Shown: positions 40,840 to 50,628, counted from the first letter of the stretch. The stretch: DNA of 64,000 nucleotides from Chitinophaga flava (GCF_003308995.1 NZ_QFFJ01000001.1:3596001-3660000); one strand, 5' to 3'. Notes: generated by a model from the sequence alone, not told the origin. A program made the numbers and translations.

Positions 40840-41874
40840 TTAATTGATGACCCATGTTTCATTTCCTGCCAGTAATTTATCCAGATCGCCTTCACCTTTT
40901 CTGCTGATGGTTTCTGCCAGCTGGGCAGCCATTACTTCTTCGTAGGTATGACGATGAGCCTGGTAGAATACGCCGAAAGGACGAGGCATATGGCCTTCTA
41001 TGCGGGTATCATCGAAGAGGCGGGTGAGCAGCTGGGCTTTGTAGAAATCGTTTTCGTCGTGAATCCACAGGTCGCCGGCGCTGTATTCGCTGCCTAATTC
41101 CACTACTACAGGCTTCAGACCGTCGAGGCGGAGGCCTTTATTTTTCTGGGCACCGAAGATCAGCGGCTGTCCTTGCTCTACGAAGATGGTTTCTTCCGCT
41201 TTGGTGGATTTTTCGGTGAATATTTCAAAAGCGCCATCATTGAAGATGTTGCAGTTCTGGTATATTTCCAGGAAAGAGGCTCCTTTGTGGGCATGGCTGC
41301 GTTTCAGCATCTCCTGCAGGTGTTTGGGATCGCGGTCCATGCTGCGGGCAATGAAGGTTGCATCCGCTCCCAGTGCCAGTGCCAGCGGGTTGAAAGGGTG
41401 GTCGATACTACCGAAGGGGGTAGACTTGGTCACCTTGTTTTCTTCGGAAGTAGGGGAGTATTGTCCTTTAGTCAGACCGTAAATCTGGTTGTTGAACAAC
41501 ATGATATTCACATCAAAATTACGGCGTAGCAGATGGATGGTATGGTTACCACCAATGGAAAGACCATCACCGTCACCTGTCACAATCCATACGCTCAGCT
41601 CAGGGCGGGTGGCTTTCAGGCCAGAGGCAATAGCAGTAGCACGCCCATGGATCGAGTGCATACCATAGGTATTCATATAGTATGGGAAACGCGACGAACA
41701 ACCAATGCCGGAAACGATCACAATATTTTCGCGGGGGATACCCAGCCCGGGCATGATAGTCTGTACCTGTTTAAGTATAGAGTAGTCGCCGCATCCAGGG
41801 CACCAGCGCACTTCCTGGTCCGTTGCAAAATCTTTTGCAGTTAAGGCTTGCGGAGCTATAGTTGCTGTTGACAT
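40840..41874 (-). CDS. korB: 2-oxoacid:ferredoxin oxidoreductase, beta subunit
   Basis: TPP- and Fe-S-binding subunit of a 2-oxoglutarate (or related 2-oxoacid) ferredoxin oxidoreductase. The 344-residue protein has the cluster-binding WCPGCGDYSILKQ, a further Cys in SGIGCSSRFPYY, the TPP motif TGDGDGLSIGGNH followed by NNQIYGLTKGQYSPTS, and a third Cys in IYQNCNIFNDGAFE. The partner alpha subunit is usually encoded next to it but is absent from this window; upstream is an AhpD-like gene. It ends in the palindrome described at 40651-40841. Confidence 0.93.
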   Translation of the reverse strand: MSTATIAPQALTAKDFATDQEVRWCPGCGDYSILKQVQTIMPGLGIPRENIVIVSGIGCSSRFPYYMNTYGMHSIHGRATAIASGLKATRPELSVWIVTGDGDGLSIGGNHTIHLLRRNFDVNIMLFNNQIYGLTKGQYSPTSEENKVTKSTPFGSIDHPFNPLALALGADATFIARSMDRDPKHLQEMLKRSHAHKGASFLEIYQNCNIFNDGAFEIFTEKSTKAEETIFVEQGQPLIFGAQKNKGLRLDGLKPVVVELGSEYSAGDLWIHDENDFYKAQLLTRLFDDTRIEGHMPRPFGVFYQAHRHTYEEVMAAQLAETISRKGEGDLDKLLAGNETWVIN

Positions 41875-41923
41875 TTGTATGAATTAAATATATATATGAG
41901 TATGAATATGTAATCCTGTAAAG

Positions 41924-42268
41924 TTACTGATTATTCAGTTCTTCCCAATATTCGGCTGCCCGGCGGGTATGCGGAATAACAATCGTTCCGCCTACAATAT
42001 TGGCCACCGCAAAGATTTCATACATTTCGTCGGTGGTGATACCCTGTTCATAACATTTGCCCAGATGATACTTGATACAATCGTCGCAACGCAGTACCAT
42101 CGACGCTACCAGCCCCAGCATTTCCTTGGTTTTGGTACTCAGCGCACCTTCGGCATAAGTGTTGGTATCGAGGTTAAATAACCGGTTGATCACCTTATTC
42201 TGCTTCCCCAGTATCACTTCATTCATTTTCCCGCGGTAGTCGTTAAACTCCTGAATCGCATTTGACAT
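41924..42268 (-). CDS. Carboxymuconolactone decarboxylase/AhpD-like protein
   Basis: 114-residue all-helical protein with the AhpD redox motif LRCDDCIKYHLGKCYEQG (CxxC plus His), where the cysteines can reduce peroxide-linked partners. The decarboxylase name comes from the superfamily only. It lies 49 bp upstream of korB on the same strand and is probably co-transcribed, which would fit protection of an oxygen-sensitive Fe-S enzyme. Confidence 0.9.
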   Translation of the reverse strand: MSNAIQEFNDYRGKMNEVILGKQNKVINRLFNLDTNTYAEGALSTKTKEMLGLVASMVLRCDDCIKYHLGKCYEQGITTDEMYEIFAVANIVGGTIVIPHTRRAAEYWEELNNQ

Positions 42269-42506
42269 ATTGTTCCTCTTTAAATGTTAGCTATATTATT
42301 TCACAGGGATAAAGCTATGAAAGTGTTTACAAATATACATTAATCTACTGTTTAAGTGGACTGTTTGACCTATAACGTATGATTATGAAGGATAACTAAA
42401 AGTTATGTTGATGATTTTTGCTCAAAAAAAGCCTATTGGTATGGTAGACTATTTGTATATTGTTGTATATACCAATATCTCTTCAACCAACACATCTAAA
42501 CCTCTT

Positions 42507-44717
42507 ATGATGAGAACTCGTTTTTTACTGGCATTATGTTTATGCGCGGGTGCCACAGCCCGGGCGCAGGACAAAAAAATGCTGGGATACACCGATAATG
42601 AAGCGGCCAGCCAGCAGCAGCTGGAAGCCCGTTTTGATCAGCAACTCAGTAGCAGCCACATTGGGGAAACCATCAAAACCCTGTCTTCCAGGCCACATCA
42701 TATCAGCTCGGCCGGAGGCAAAGCGGTGGCAGAAGACATCCTGCAACGCTTTAAAAGTTATGGCTGGGATGCAGAAATTGTGACTTATCAGGTGTTGTTT
42801 CCCACACCTAAAGAGCGGGTGCTGGAAATGACTTCCCCCACTACCTACAAGGCTCTTCTGAAAGAGCCGGCCCTGAAAGAAGATGCCACTTCCGGCCAGG
42901 AAGGTCAGCTGCCTACCTACAACGCGTGGAGTGCCGATGGTGATGTGAGCGCCCCGCTGGTATTTGTCAACTACGGCCTGCCTGAAGATTATGAATACCT
43001 GGAACGTGCCGGCATAGACGTACGCGGTAAAATAGTGATCGCCAAATACGGCCGCTCCTGGCGGGGTATCAAACCCAAAGTAGCCCAGGAACATGGTGCT
43101 ATTGGCTGTATCATCTATTCCGATCCCAAAGATGATGGCTATTTTAACGGAGACGTATATCCGCAAGGAGCTTTTAAAAATGAATATGGCGTACAGCGCG
43201 GATCCGTGATGGACATGGTCATTTATCCCGGAGATCCGCTTACTCCCAATATTGGAGCTACTGCCAACGCCAAAAGGTTGGACCGCCTTCAGGCTCCCAA
43301 TCTGCTGAAGATACCGGTGTTGCCTATCAGTTATCATGACGCGGCTCCGCTCCTCAAGGCACTGGATGGACCCGTAGCACCCGAAGCCTGGCGTGGCGCG
43401 TTGCCTTTCACCTATCATATCGGTCCGGGAAAAGCCAAAGTACACCTGAAACTGTCTTTCGACTGGCAAATACGCCCCTGTCACAACGTGATCGCCAAAT
43501 TAAAAGGTACTGAAGAGCCCGACCAGTGGGTAGTGCGTGGCAACCATCATGATGCCTGGGTAAACGGCGCTTCTGACCCTATCAGTGGTCTGGCAGCTCT
43601 GCTGGAAGAGGCTAAGGCTATCGGTCAGCTGAGTAAGGAGGGTTTCAAACCACGCCGTACCCTGGTATACTGCGCCTGGGATGGTGAGGAGCCCGGACTG
43701 CTGGGGTCTACCGAATGGGCGGAAGACCATGCTGCTGAATTACAGGAGAAAGCTGTGGTATATATCAATTCTGATGGAAACGGTCGTGGTTTCCTCGGCG
43801 CTAGCGGCTCTCATGCCCTGGAAACACTGGTCAACCAGGTGGCCCGTGATATCACTGACCCACAAACCAATGTCAGTATTCTGGCCCGCCGCCAGGCTTC
43901 TGATGTGCTCAAGGCTGCTACCACCAGACAGAAAAAAGAGAAACTTTCCCGCCAGGGTATCAATATCAGCGCAATGGGCTCCGGATCAGACTATTCCTCC
44001 TTTCTGCAGCACCTGGGCGTACCTTCTCTGGACTTCGGCTTCTCCGGCGAAGATGCCGGCGGAGAATACCACTCCATCTACGACTCTTACGACGACTACG
44101 TCAGGTTTAAAGATCCCACCTTCAGCTACGGTGTGGCGTTGTCAAAGACAGCCGGTCATACCGTACTTCGTATAGCCAATTCAGTTGTATTGCCATTCGA
44201 CTTCCGCAAACTGTATGAAACAGTAAACGGATACGTTAGCGAGCTTACAGAACTGGCTACAGACCTGCGTGAAACAACTGCCCTGGAAAACCAGCTTGTA
44301 AAGGAAAACAAATACCAGCTGGTTACGGACACGGCTAAACACTTGTTGCCTCCGGCCGCTAAAGCGCCGGTCCCTTATATCGACTTCTCACCGCTGCAGA
44401 ACGCACTGGCAGGGCTGGACTCCATTACCCAGGCTATCAGCAGCAACAAACAGCTGGCAGGTAATCCTGCGCTGAACAAAATACGCTATCAAGCAGAACA
44501 ACAGCTGCTGAATGAAAAAGGACTGCCTTCCCGCGCATGGTATAAACACACCCTTTATGCGCCAGGCTTTTATACCGGATACGGTGTTAAAACTGTTCCA
44601 GGTGTGAGAGAAGCGATCGAACAACGTCGATGGACAGAAGCTGCTGAACAGATAGATGCAGTGGCCGCTGCCATCAATAGACTGACGAAGTATTTGCAGC
44701 CGCTAAGCGGCCGCTGA
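42507..44717 (+). CDS. Secreted M28 peptidase, glutamate carboxypeptidase II-like
   Basis: 736-residue exported protein built like PSMA/transferrin receptor: signal peptide (MMRTRFLLALCLCAGATARA), PA insertion (about residues 110-280, VFVNYGLPEDYEYLERAGID), binuclear-zinc M28 domain and helical dimerisation domain. Zinc/catalytic residues: NHHDAWVNGASDP (His, Asp), WDGEEPGLLGSTEW (Glu-Glu), YINSDGNGRG (Asp) and GGEYHSIYDSYDDY (His). Homologues remove C-terminal glutamate from peptides. The start at 42507 replaces an upstream in-frame ATG because the signal peptide begins there. Monocistronic. Confidence 0.93.
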   Translation: MMRTRFLLALCLCAGATARAQDKKMLGYTDNEAASQQQLEARFDQQLSSSHIGETIKTLSSRPHHISSAGGKAVAEDILQRFKSYGWDAEIVTYQVLFPTPKERVLEMTSPTTYKALLKEPALKEDATSGQEGQLPTYNAWSADGDVSAPLVFVNYGLPEDYEYLERAGIDVRGKIVIAKYGRSWRGIKPKVAQEHGAIGCIIYSDPKDDGYFNGDVYPQGAFKNEYGVQRGSVMDMVIYPGDPLTPNIGATANAKRLDRLQAPNLLKIPVLPISYHDAAPLLKALDGPVAPEAWRGALPFTYHIGPGKAKVHLKLSFDWQIRPCHNVIAKLKGTEEPDQWVVRGNHHDAWVNGASDPISGLAALLEEAKAIGQLSKEGFKPRRTLVYCAWDGEEPGLLGSTEWAEDHAAELQEKAVVYINSDGNGRGFLGASGSHALETLVNQVARDITDPQTNVSILARRQASDVLKAATTRQKKEKLSRQGINISAMGSGSDYSSFLQHLGVPSLDFGFSGEDAGGEYHSIYDSYDDYVRFKDPTFSYGVALSKTAGHTVLRIANSVVLPFDFRKLYETVNGYVSELTELATDLRETTALENQLVKENKYQLVTDTAKHLLPPAAKAPVPYIDFSPLQNALAGLDSITQAISSNKQLAGNPALNKIRYQAEQQLLNEKGLPSRAWYKHTLYAPGFYTGYGVKTVPGVREAIEQRRWTEAAEQIDAVAAAINRLTKYLQPLSGR

Positions 44718-44734
44718 TACGGCATATATCACTA

Positions 44735-44769
44735 AAAAGGGCTGACCAGTGATGCTGGTCAGCCCTTTT
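44735..44769. terminator. Bidirectional terminator after the M28 gene
   Basis: 15-bp stem AAAAGGGCTGACCAG/CTGGTCAGCCCTTTT with loop TGATG between convergent genes. Confidence 0.92.
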
Positions 44770-44785
44770 CTATATCGCTGATATA

Positions 44786-46522
44786 TTACATGGTTTTGAG
44801 GTAATCCTTCAGGCCCTGCACTATTTTGTTGATGATTTCCTGCTGGAACTGTGGTTCAAGTATTTTTTCCTCATCACCGGGATTGCTGATGAAAAGCGTT
44901 TCTATCAGTGCGTCCGGGAACTCTGTTGGATTATTGAGGATGAAGTTGAAGTCGCCGTTGTTTTTGAAATCATTCAGCCCTGTTTCGAGCAATCGTTTGT
45001 GGATGGCGGCATTCAGCGGTTCGCAGAACGGATGTTTGTAATAGGTGGCGGTACCGGAAACATCCACGGGATTACCGGAAGAATTGAGATGTATACTGAG
45101 CAACAGATCAGGATTGGCGCGGCGGAAGAGGGAAAGGCGTTCTTCATTGGGTACCAGTCTTTCTGTGGTACGTGACATGATGATAGTAGCGCCTTCTCTT
45201 TTCAGTGCGGCCTCCAGCTGCAGGGCGAGGTTGAGGGTAAGTGTTTTTTCATACACGCCGGTGAGGCCTACAGAGCCCATATTACTGCCGCCATGACCTG
45301 CGTCTATACCAATCACCAGGTTGCGCAGGGACAGGTTGGCCGGAACACGTTTAACCTTCACCGTTATACGGTTGTTTTCATAATAGATCTGGTATCCCCA
45401 GGGTGCATGTTTGAGAGATATCACCATGCGGAGTACGTCATGGGTCGGCTGTTGCCATTGTACGCCGGTGATTTCACGGGTACCCTGGAGTTGCGTGCTG
45501 ATGCTGTTTTCGGCGTAGGCACCGTGGATGTCAACAATGATTTTGCCCGGAGACACCATCTGAGTGGATGTGTAGGGCAGTTTGTCTGACAGTGCGACTG
45601 ATACATAATCAGCTTTTTCGTCGCCCCATATTTTGGCATCAGACACGATGCTGACTGGCATGGGTTCCTGCGGGATATCTGTTTCCACCAGTGGTTCGGG
45701 GATAAAGGCTGTCCGCTGGGAGGAGAGGCGTACTTTATAGTAATCGCCCTGCCTGCCTATGATGTGGAGTAATACGTCTTTATCGAGATAACCTATTTTA
45801 TCCGGGCCGAGGCGGTCGCCTTCGGCTGCGGAGGTAAGGTAGGTCATGTTGTCGATGGTGCGGCCGGTGAGTGGTATCTCATTACGCATCACGCTGTAAT
45901 GGTAGGTGCTGTTTAAGATGGCGGTTTCGCTGCCATTATGGAGCCTGACCTGTATTTTACCGTTCAGCATGGAATCTGCGGGCTGCAGCACATAGCTGCC
46001 AACGTAGTATCCTGGTACGCCCCCTGATTGAGAAGCCGGTAATTCGCGCAGGGGCGAATTGTTGAACCAGCTGGCACGTCCGCCGGGATAACCTTTCATG
46101 CGTACATGTAAGGAGTCACCTACAGACAGCTGCAGGTTTCCTTTGGGAGAGATTTCCACAAAATCTATCCGGAAGCTGCTGGTTACTCTGGGAGGAGGAA
46201 CCGGAGCATAATACCAGGTAATATTTTTCGTGTATGTTTTGCCGTTAGTAGTGTCTTCGGCTGTGATGGTGAAAGTGTTTCTTCCTTCCTTCAGCTCTTT
46301 TTTAACGGCGAAGGTGCCGGTGCTGTATACGTATACCGGTTCGTTGTTGATGGTAACCTTGCAATCGGTACACGTCTTGCCGGCAATAAACTGCCGGGCA
46401 GTGTTCACATTGGTTTGTTCCCGGGAAGGTTGGCTGAGCCGGAGATAAGCCTGGCTGCTGGCCCAAAGGGGAACTACAATGGCAATAACAGTCTGTAGTA
46501 TTAGTTTCAATGCTTGCTTCAT
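44786..46522 (-). CDS. N-acetylmuramoyl-L-alanine amidase with accessory domains
   Basis: 578-residue periplasmic peptidoglycan hydrolase. A signal peptide (MKQALKLILQTVIAIVVPLWA) precedes a Bacteroidota-type region of beta domains (residues 30-270, possibly SH3-like and AMIN-like, including KVRLSSQRTAFIPEP). The C-terminal Amidase_3 domain (about 395-578) binds zinc through His in IGIDAGHGGSNMGS, Glu in GVYEKTLTLNL and His in LLSIHLNSSGNP, with catalytic Glu in DALIETLFISNPGDE. It cleaves between MurNAc and the stem peptide, probably in cell separation. Monocistronic. Confidence 0.92.
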   Translation of the reverse strand: MKQALKLILQTVIAIVVPLWASSQAYLRLSQPSREQTNVNTARQFIAGKTCTDCKVTINNEPVYVYSTGTFAVKKELKEGRNTFTITAEDTTNGKTYTKNITWYYAPVPPPRVTSSFRIDFVEISPKGNLQLSVGDSLHVRMKGYPGGRASWFNNSPLRELPASQSGGVPGYYVGSYVLQPADSMLNGKIQVRLHNGSETAILNSTYHYSVMRNEIPLTGRTIDNMTYLTSAAEGDRLGPDKIGYLDKDVLLHIIGRQGDYYKVRLSSQRTAFIPEPLVETDIPQEPMPVSIVSDAKIWGDEKADYVSVALSDKLPYTSTQMVSPGKIIVDIHGAYAENSISTQLQGTREITGVQWQQPTHDVLRMVISLKHAPWGYQIYYENNRITVKVKRVPANLSLRNLVIGIDAGHGGSNMGSVGLTGVYEKTLTLNLALQLEAALKREGATIIMSRTTERLVPNEERLSLFRRANPDLLLSIHLNSSGNPVDVSGTATYYKHPFCEPLNAAIHKRLLETGLNDFKNNGDFNFILNNPTEFPDALIETLFISNPGDEEKILEPQFQQEIINKIVQGLKDYLKTM

Positions 46523-46567
46523 ATCCCTGCGTAATCATGTAAAGATAAGAGGGAAATAGGAGAGCGC

Positions 46568-46658
46568 GATTGGTATTTAATGATTTAGCTGTTTGATGAT
46601 GGGACAATGGAGTGGGAAGAAACCATCATCTCATCATCAAACAGTCCATCATCCAATC
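46568..46658. repeat. Imperfect palindromic spacer
   Basis: CTGTTTGATGATG (46589-46601) and CATCATCAAACAG (46632-46644) form a perfect 13-bp inverted repeat, enclosed by GATTGG (46568-46573) and CCAATC (46653-46658). It abuts the acyl-CoA dehydrogenase stop codon and lacks a T run. Confidence 0.65.
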
Positions 46659-48452
46659 TTAGAAGATGTATTTATTTTCAGCAATCAGTTTGTCCGCAAT
46701 TCTTCTGCGGGCTTCTTTTGCGTTGAATGGTTCTGCTTTGGTGAAGCGTTTGAGGCCCAGCAGCATCATCCGTTGTTCATCACCTTCAGCGAAGGCGTTG
46801 ATAGCGTCTTTGCCGGATTTGTTGATACGGTCAGCTGCATCGTAGATGTAGGTACGTACGATGTCAATCTGCAGCTCTGCGGCGGCTTCTCCTTTATGCT
46901 GAACAAGTTTCTGGAGGCGCAGGAGGGCACTTTCGGCCACAAATGTTTCGATAGCCATATCAGCGATGTCCATCAGCACTTCCTGTTCTGTTTCCAGCTT
47001 CATCATAAGTTTCTGTGCGGCGGCTCCAGCGGCCATAAGGATGGCCTTTTTAAAATTGGCGATCATCTTTCTTTCCTTGCTGAAAGCGCTTTCATCGTCG
47101 CTGCCGAAATCAGGTATGCTCATCAGTTCCTTCATGACGTTCATGGCAGGGGTCATCAGGTCCAGTTTACCTTTCATGGCCCGTTTCAGTGTCATATCGA
47201 GGGTGAGCAGGCGGTTGATTTCGTTGGTACCTTCGAAGATGCGGTTGATACGGGAGTCGCGGTAAGCTTTGGAGATGATGTATTCATCGCTGAAGCCGTT
47301 GCCCCCGTGTATCTGTACGCCTTCATCCACTACGTAGTCCAGTACTTCAGAACCATTCACTTTCAGGATGGCGCATTCTACAGCATATTCTTCCGCGGCA
47401 CCCAGCAAGGCTTCGGCGAAAGGTTTGCCGGAAGCCAGCAGTTCCTTTTCTTTTTCGTCGATGAGCTGTGCAGTACGGAACAGGGAAGACTCAGAAGTCC
47501 AGGTACGGATGGCCATTTCCGCCAGTTTATGTTTGATGGCGCCGAAATTGGATATCGGCTGCTTAAACTGGTGGCGGGTGTTGGCATACTGTACGGAAGT
47601 GGTGATACACTTCTTGGCTGCGCCGAGTGCGGCCGCACAGAGTTTCAGCCTGCCTATGTTCAGGATATTAAAAGCGATCAGGTGTCCTTTACCAATTACG
47701 CCCAGTACGTTTTCAACAGGTACTTTAGCGTCCTGGAAATAGATCTGGCGGGTAGAAGAGCCTTTGATGCCCATTTTGTGTTCTTCGGCGCCCAGGGTAA
47801 ATCCGGGAGTACCTTTGTCCACAATAAAGGCGGTGAATTTATCGCCATCGATTTTAGCAAATACAGTAAACACGTCAGCAAAACCGGAGTTGGTGATCCA
47901 GCTTTTCTGTCCGTTCAGTACATAGTATTTGCCATCTTCGGTGAGTTTGGCGGTAGTTCTGGCTCCCAGAGCGTCAGAGCCGGAATCCGGTTCTGTGAGG
48001 GCATAGGCGCCTTTCATTTCGCCGGTGGCCAGTTTTGGAATATATTTTTGTTTCTGGGCTTCTGTACCAAAATACAGGATAGGGAGCGAGCCGATACCCG
48101 TATGGGCGGCCATAGCTACAGAGAACGAGTGGCCGGCACCCAGCCCTTCATTGATGATAGTGGCTGTTACGAAATCTTTGCCCAGTCCTCCATATTCTTC
48201 AGGGAAAGAAGCACCCAGTAGTCCCTGTTCACCTGCTTTCTCCAGGAGAGAAGGCATCAGGCCCTCTTCCAGTTTATCAATACGCTCCACGATCGGCGTT
48301 ATTTCTTTACTGATGAACTGGTCGGCCATATCTTTGATCATCAGCTGTTCTTCCGAAAAATCTTCGGGAGTAAACACATCTTCCGGAACACTTTCCTTTA
48401 CCAGGAACTCTGCGCCTTTCAGCGCCTGCTTATTTTCTACTGTTGCGTCCAT
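46659..48452 (-). CDS. Acyl-CoA dehydrogenase, large form with C-terminal extension
   Basis: 597-residue FAD enzyme introducing the 2,3-double bond in acyl-CoA during beta-oxidation. The first 400 residues are the standard fold: FPEEYGGLGKDFVTATI, ALTEPDSGSDALGARTTAKL, the FAD-contact NGQKSWITNSGFADVFTVFA and YANTRHQFKQPISNF, ending with GGNGFSDEYIISKAYRDSRI and FEGTNEINRLL. A helical 190-residue extension follows, as in Bacteroidota FadE-like proteins. The start at 48452 (MDATVENKQ) is preferred to one 19 codons upstream. Monocistronic. Confidence 0.93.
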   Translation of the reverse strand: MDATVENKQALKGAEFLVKESVPEDVFTPEDFSEEQLMIKDMADQFISKEITPIVERIDKLEEGLMPSLLEKAGEQGLLGASFPEEYGGLGKDFVTATIINEGLGAGHSFSVAMAAHTGIGSLPILYFGTEAQKQKYIPKLATGEMKGAYALTEPDSGSDALGARTTAKLTEDGKYYVLNGQKSWITNSGFADVFTVFAKIDGDKFTAFIVDKGTPGFTLGAEEHKMGIKGSSTRQIYFQDAKVPVENVLGVIGKGHLIAFNILNIGRLKLCAAALGAAKKCITTSVQYANTRHQFKQPISNFGAIKHKLAEMAIRTWTSESSLFRTAQLIDEKEKELLASGKPFAEALLGAAEEYAVECAILKVNGSEVLDYVVDEGVQIHGGNGFSDEYIISKAYRDSRINRIFEGTNEINRLLTLDMTLKRAMKGKLDLMTPAMNVMKELMSIPDFGSDDESAFSKERKMIANFKKAILMAAGAAAQKLMMKLETEQEVLMDIADMAIETFVAESALLRLQKLVQHKGEAAAELQIDIVRTYIYDAADRINKSGKDAINAFAEGDEQRMMLLGLKRFTKAEPFNAKEARRRIADKLIAENKYIF

Positions 48453-48682
48453 GTTTATCTGATTTTTGGTACTTCCGTAATTTACCGAATTAAGCTGAAA
48501 TAAAACCATGCCCTCCCTGCATTATTAAAACGCTTGCCACGCTGGTTGCCATCACTGCGGGCACTTGACAGGATAACCACCTGCCGGAGTAGAAATATTT
48601 TAACAAAACCAAAACAGTATCCGGAAAACCTGCGCCCAAAGCTGGGTAAGACAAAGTTTTTTCCCTATCATTGTTCCCCTTT

Positions 48683-49480
48683 ATGGATTTCTATTTGCCA
48701 TATGCTAAAAGCCAGTTTCATGGAACCAGCAGCGGAACAGGTCCGCAACTGCTGATCTGTTTGCACGGATTTGGTGAAAGTGCAGCACACTTCGCCCCGC
48801 TGGCAGCTGGTTTGGGTGATATGTTCACCATCGTGGCACTGGACATGCCCTTGCATGGGGAAACCAAATGGAATGAAGAACGTCCTTTTGAAAAGACCGA
48901 TCTGGAAGCCATTATACAGCTGGTACTGGAACGGCAGGGCAAAGAACGATTTTCACTGCTGGGATACAGCATGGGCGGACGACTGGCACTCTGCCTGGTG
49001 GAAATCATGGCCAGCCGCATAGATCACCTGATCATGCTGGCTGCTGATGGCCTCAGAAACAATCCATGGCATATGTTTGTTACTCAAACCAGCGTAGGTA
49101 ACAAACTTTTCAAGTACAACACTGATCATCCCCAATTATTTTTTGCGCTGCTGAAAGGATGGCGGAAACTGGGACTGCTTAATCAAAGCGTTTACAAATT
49201 CGCACTGCACCGGATGGACAAAACAGAAAAAAGACTGCAGGTATACAACGTCTGGACAACCATGCGACGTATGATGCCGGATAAAAAGAAGTGCAAACAA
49301 TTATTGGCCCGCTACAACGTTTTAACACTCCTGATATTCGGGAAATATGACCGGGTAATACCACCGGTATTGGGTACACGTTTTATGGACGGTTCATTTA
49401 CCTGTAAAATGCTGGTGCTGGAAAAAGGGCATCAGCTGATTTCAAAGGAGCTGGGCTCCATCATCAAAACAAATATTTAA
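48683..49480 (+). CDS. Alpha/beta-fold hydrolase
   Basis: 265-residue cytoplasmic hydrolase: oxyanion-loop LICLHGFGESAAHF, nucleophile LLGYSMGGRLALCL (Ser), acid residue in LIFGKYDRVIPP and catalytic His in VLEKGHQLISKE. The start at 48683 (MDFYLPYAKSQF) is preferred to a TTG 4 codons upstream. It precedes the glycosyltransferase 2 gene by 5 bp and is co-transcribed with it. Substrate unknown. Confidence 0.87.
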   Translation: MDFYLPYAKSQFHGTSSGTGPQLLICLHGFGESAAHFAPLAAGLGDMFTIVALDMPLHGETKWNEERPFEKTDLEAIIQLVLERQGKERFSLLGYSMGGRLALCLVEIMASRIDHLIMLAADGLRNNPWHMFVTQTSVGNKLFKYNTDHPQLFFALLKGWRKLGLLNQSVYKFALHRMDKTEKRLQVYNVWTTMRRMMPDKKKCKQLLARYNVLTLLIFGKYDRVIPPVLGTRFMDGSFTCKMLVLEKGHQLISKELGSIIKTNI

Positions 49481-49485
49481 CCTGG

Positions 49486-50628
49486 ATGTATTTTTTTCTG
49501 ATTATAGTTACCGGACTGGCACTTGGATACAGCGTACTGATGTTGTGGTACAGCCTTGGCTGGAGGAAACTGCCGGAATTTGTACCTGCACAGCCGCCGG
49601 CTGGTAATACCCGCGTGACCGTTATTATCCCCGCACGCGATGAAGCTGAAAATGTACCGGCATTGCTGAAATCCCTGCAACAACAAACCTATCCCGCAGA
49701 TTTGCTGGAAGTGATCATTGTAGACGATTTTTCCACAGACGATACCGCCGGAATTATCACCCGCTTTCCAGCTACCAATGTTCATCTGCTCCGTATGCAG
49801 GACCTGCTTAGTAAAGATGAACGGCTTAATTCCTACAAGAAAAAAGCAATTGCCATGGCTATCGCCCGGGCTAAAGGAGACCTTATCGTTACTACAGATG
49901 CAGACTGTGTAATGGGGCCCCGGTGGATAGAAACCATTGTACAGTTTTATGAAACGTACCGCCCCAAATTTATTGCGGCGCCGGTGAGCTTTTATAAGGA
50001 GCGTAATTTCTTCATGAATCTTCAGTCGCTTGATTTTATCACCATGCAGGGCATCACGGGTGCTGCGGCCTGGCTTAAATCGGGCACTATGTGTAATGGG
50101 GCCAACCTGGCTTATGAGAAGGCTGCTTTTCATGCGGTAGGTGGTTTTGCAGGGATCGATAATATCGCCTCCGGCGATGATATGCTGCTGATGTACAAGA
50201 TCTACAGCGCCTATCCTGATGGAGTTATGTATCTTAAAAGTGAAGAAGCTATCGTGCGTACTTTACCGGTAGATACCCTGAAAGGGTTTATGAACCAGCG
50301 TATACGCTGGTCGTCGAAAGCCGATAAGTATGAAGATAAGCGCCTTACCTGGGTGTTGTTACTGGTATATCTTTTTAACGTAAGTATGCTGGTGTTGGGG
50401 GCTATCGCCTTGTTTGTACCGCACTGGTGGCCTGCGTTCCTGATCCTGCTGCTGCTGAAGGTAACACTGGAGCTTTATTTCCTGGTGCCGGTAGCCGGCT
50501 TTTTCCGTAAAACAGCTTTATTGATATGGTTTATCCCCGGTCAGTTGTTTCATATTCCTTATATTGTTCTCGCCGGATGGCTGGGCAAGTTTGGAAGTTA
50601 TCAATGGAAGGGCCGGCAGGTGAACTAA
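49486..50628 (+). CDS. Membrane glycosyltransferase family 2
   Basis: 380-residue protein with an N-terminal membrane anchor (YFFLIIVTGLALGYSVLMLW), a GT-A catalytic domain and three C-terminal helices. Nucleotide-sugar motifs: VTVIIPARDEAENVPALLKS, VIIVDDFSTDDT, and the DxD-like TTDADCVMGPRW; the processive-type NQRIRWSSKADKYED (QxxRW-like) follows. It resembles hopanoid/polysaccharide GT2 enzymes; product unknown. Followed 15 bp later by an ABC permease gene. Confidence 0.9.
   Translation: MYFFLIIVTGLALGYSVLMLWYSLGWRKLPEFVPAQPPAGNTRVTVIIPARDEAENVPALLKSLQQQTYPADLLEVIIVDDFSTDDTAGIITRFPATNVHLLRMQDLLSKDERLNSYKKKAIAMAIARAKGDLIVTTDADCVMGPRWIETIVQFYETYRPKFIAAPVSFYKERNFFMNLQSLDFITMQGITGAAAWLKSGTMCNGANLAYEKAAFHAVGGFAGIDNIASGDDMLLMYKIYSAYPDGVMYLKSEEAIVRTLPVDTLKGFMNQRIRWSSKADKYEDKRLTWVLLLVYLFNVSMLVLGAIALFVPHWWPAFLILLLLKVTLELYFLVPVAGFFRKTALLIWFIPGQLFHIPYIVLAGWLGKFGSYQWKGRQVN

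Larger units (their letters stand above)
40651..40841. repeat. 190-bp nested palindrome, dispersed repeat copy 2
   Basis: Three nested inverted repeats: AACTGTGATGTATGTGAT with ATCACATGCATCACAGTT (40824-40841, one mismatch), CTGATTCTCCTGAT (40696-40709) with ATCAGGAGAATCAG (40806-40819, perfect), and the central terminator stem. The unit 40674-40731 is related to 26935-26980. The outer right arm includes part of the korB stop codon. Confidence 0.8.

Noticed and set aside
47089..47102. TGAAAGCGCTTTCA inside the acyl-CoA dehydrogenase gene
   Set aside because: Coding position; probably coincidence, mentioned only for comparison with the exbD palindrome.
46593..48221. 542-codon open frame on the plus strand
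   Set aside because: It is the antisense of the acyl-CoA dehydrogenase gene; the product is Phe/Gly-rich, without domains.
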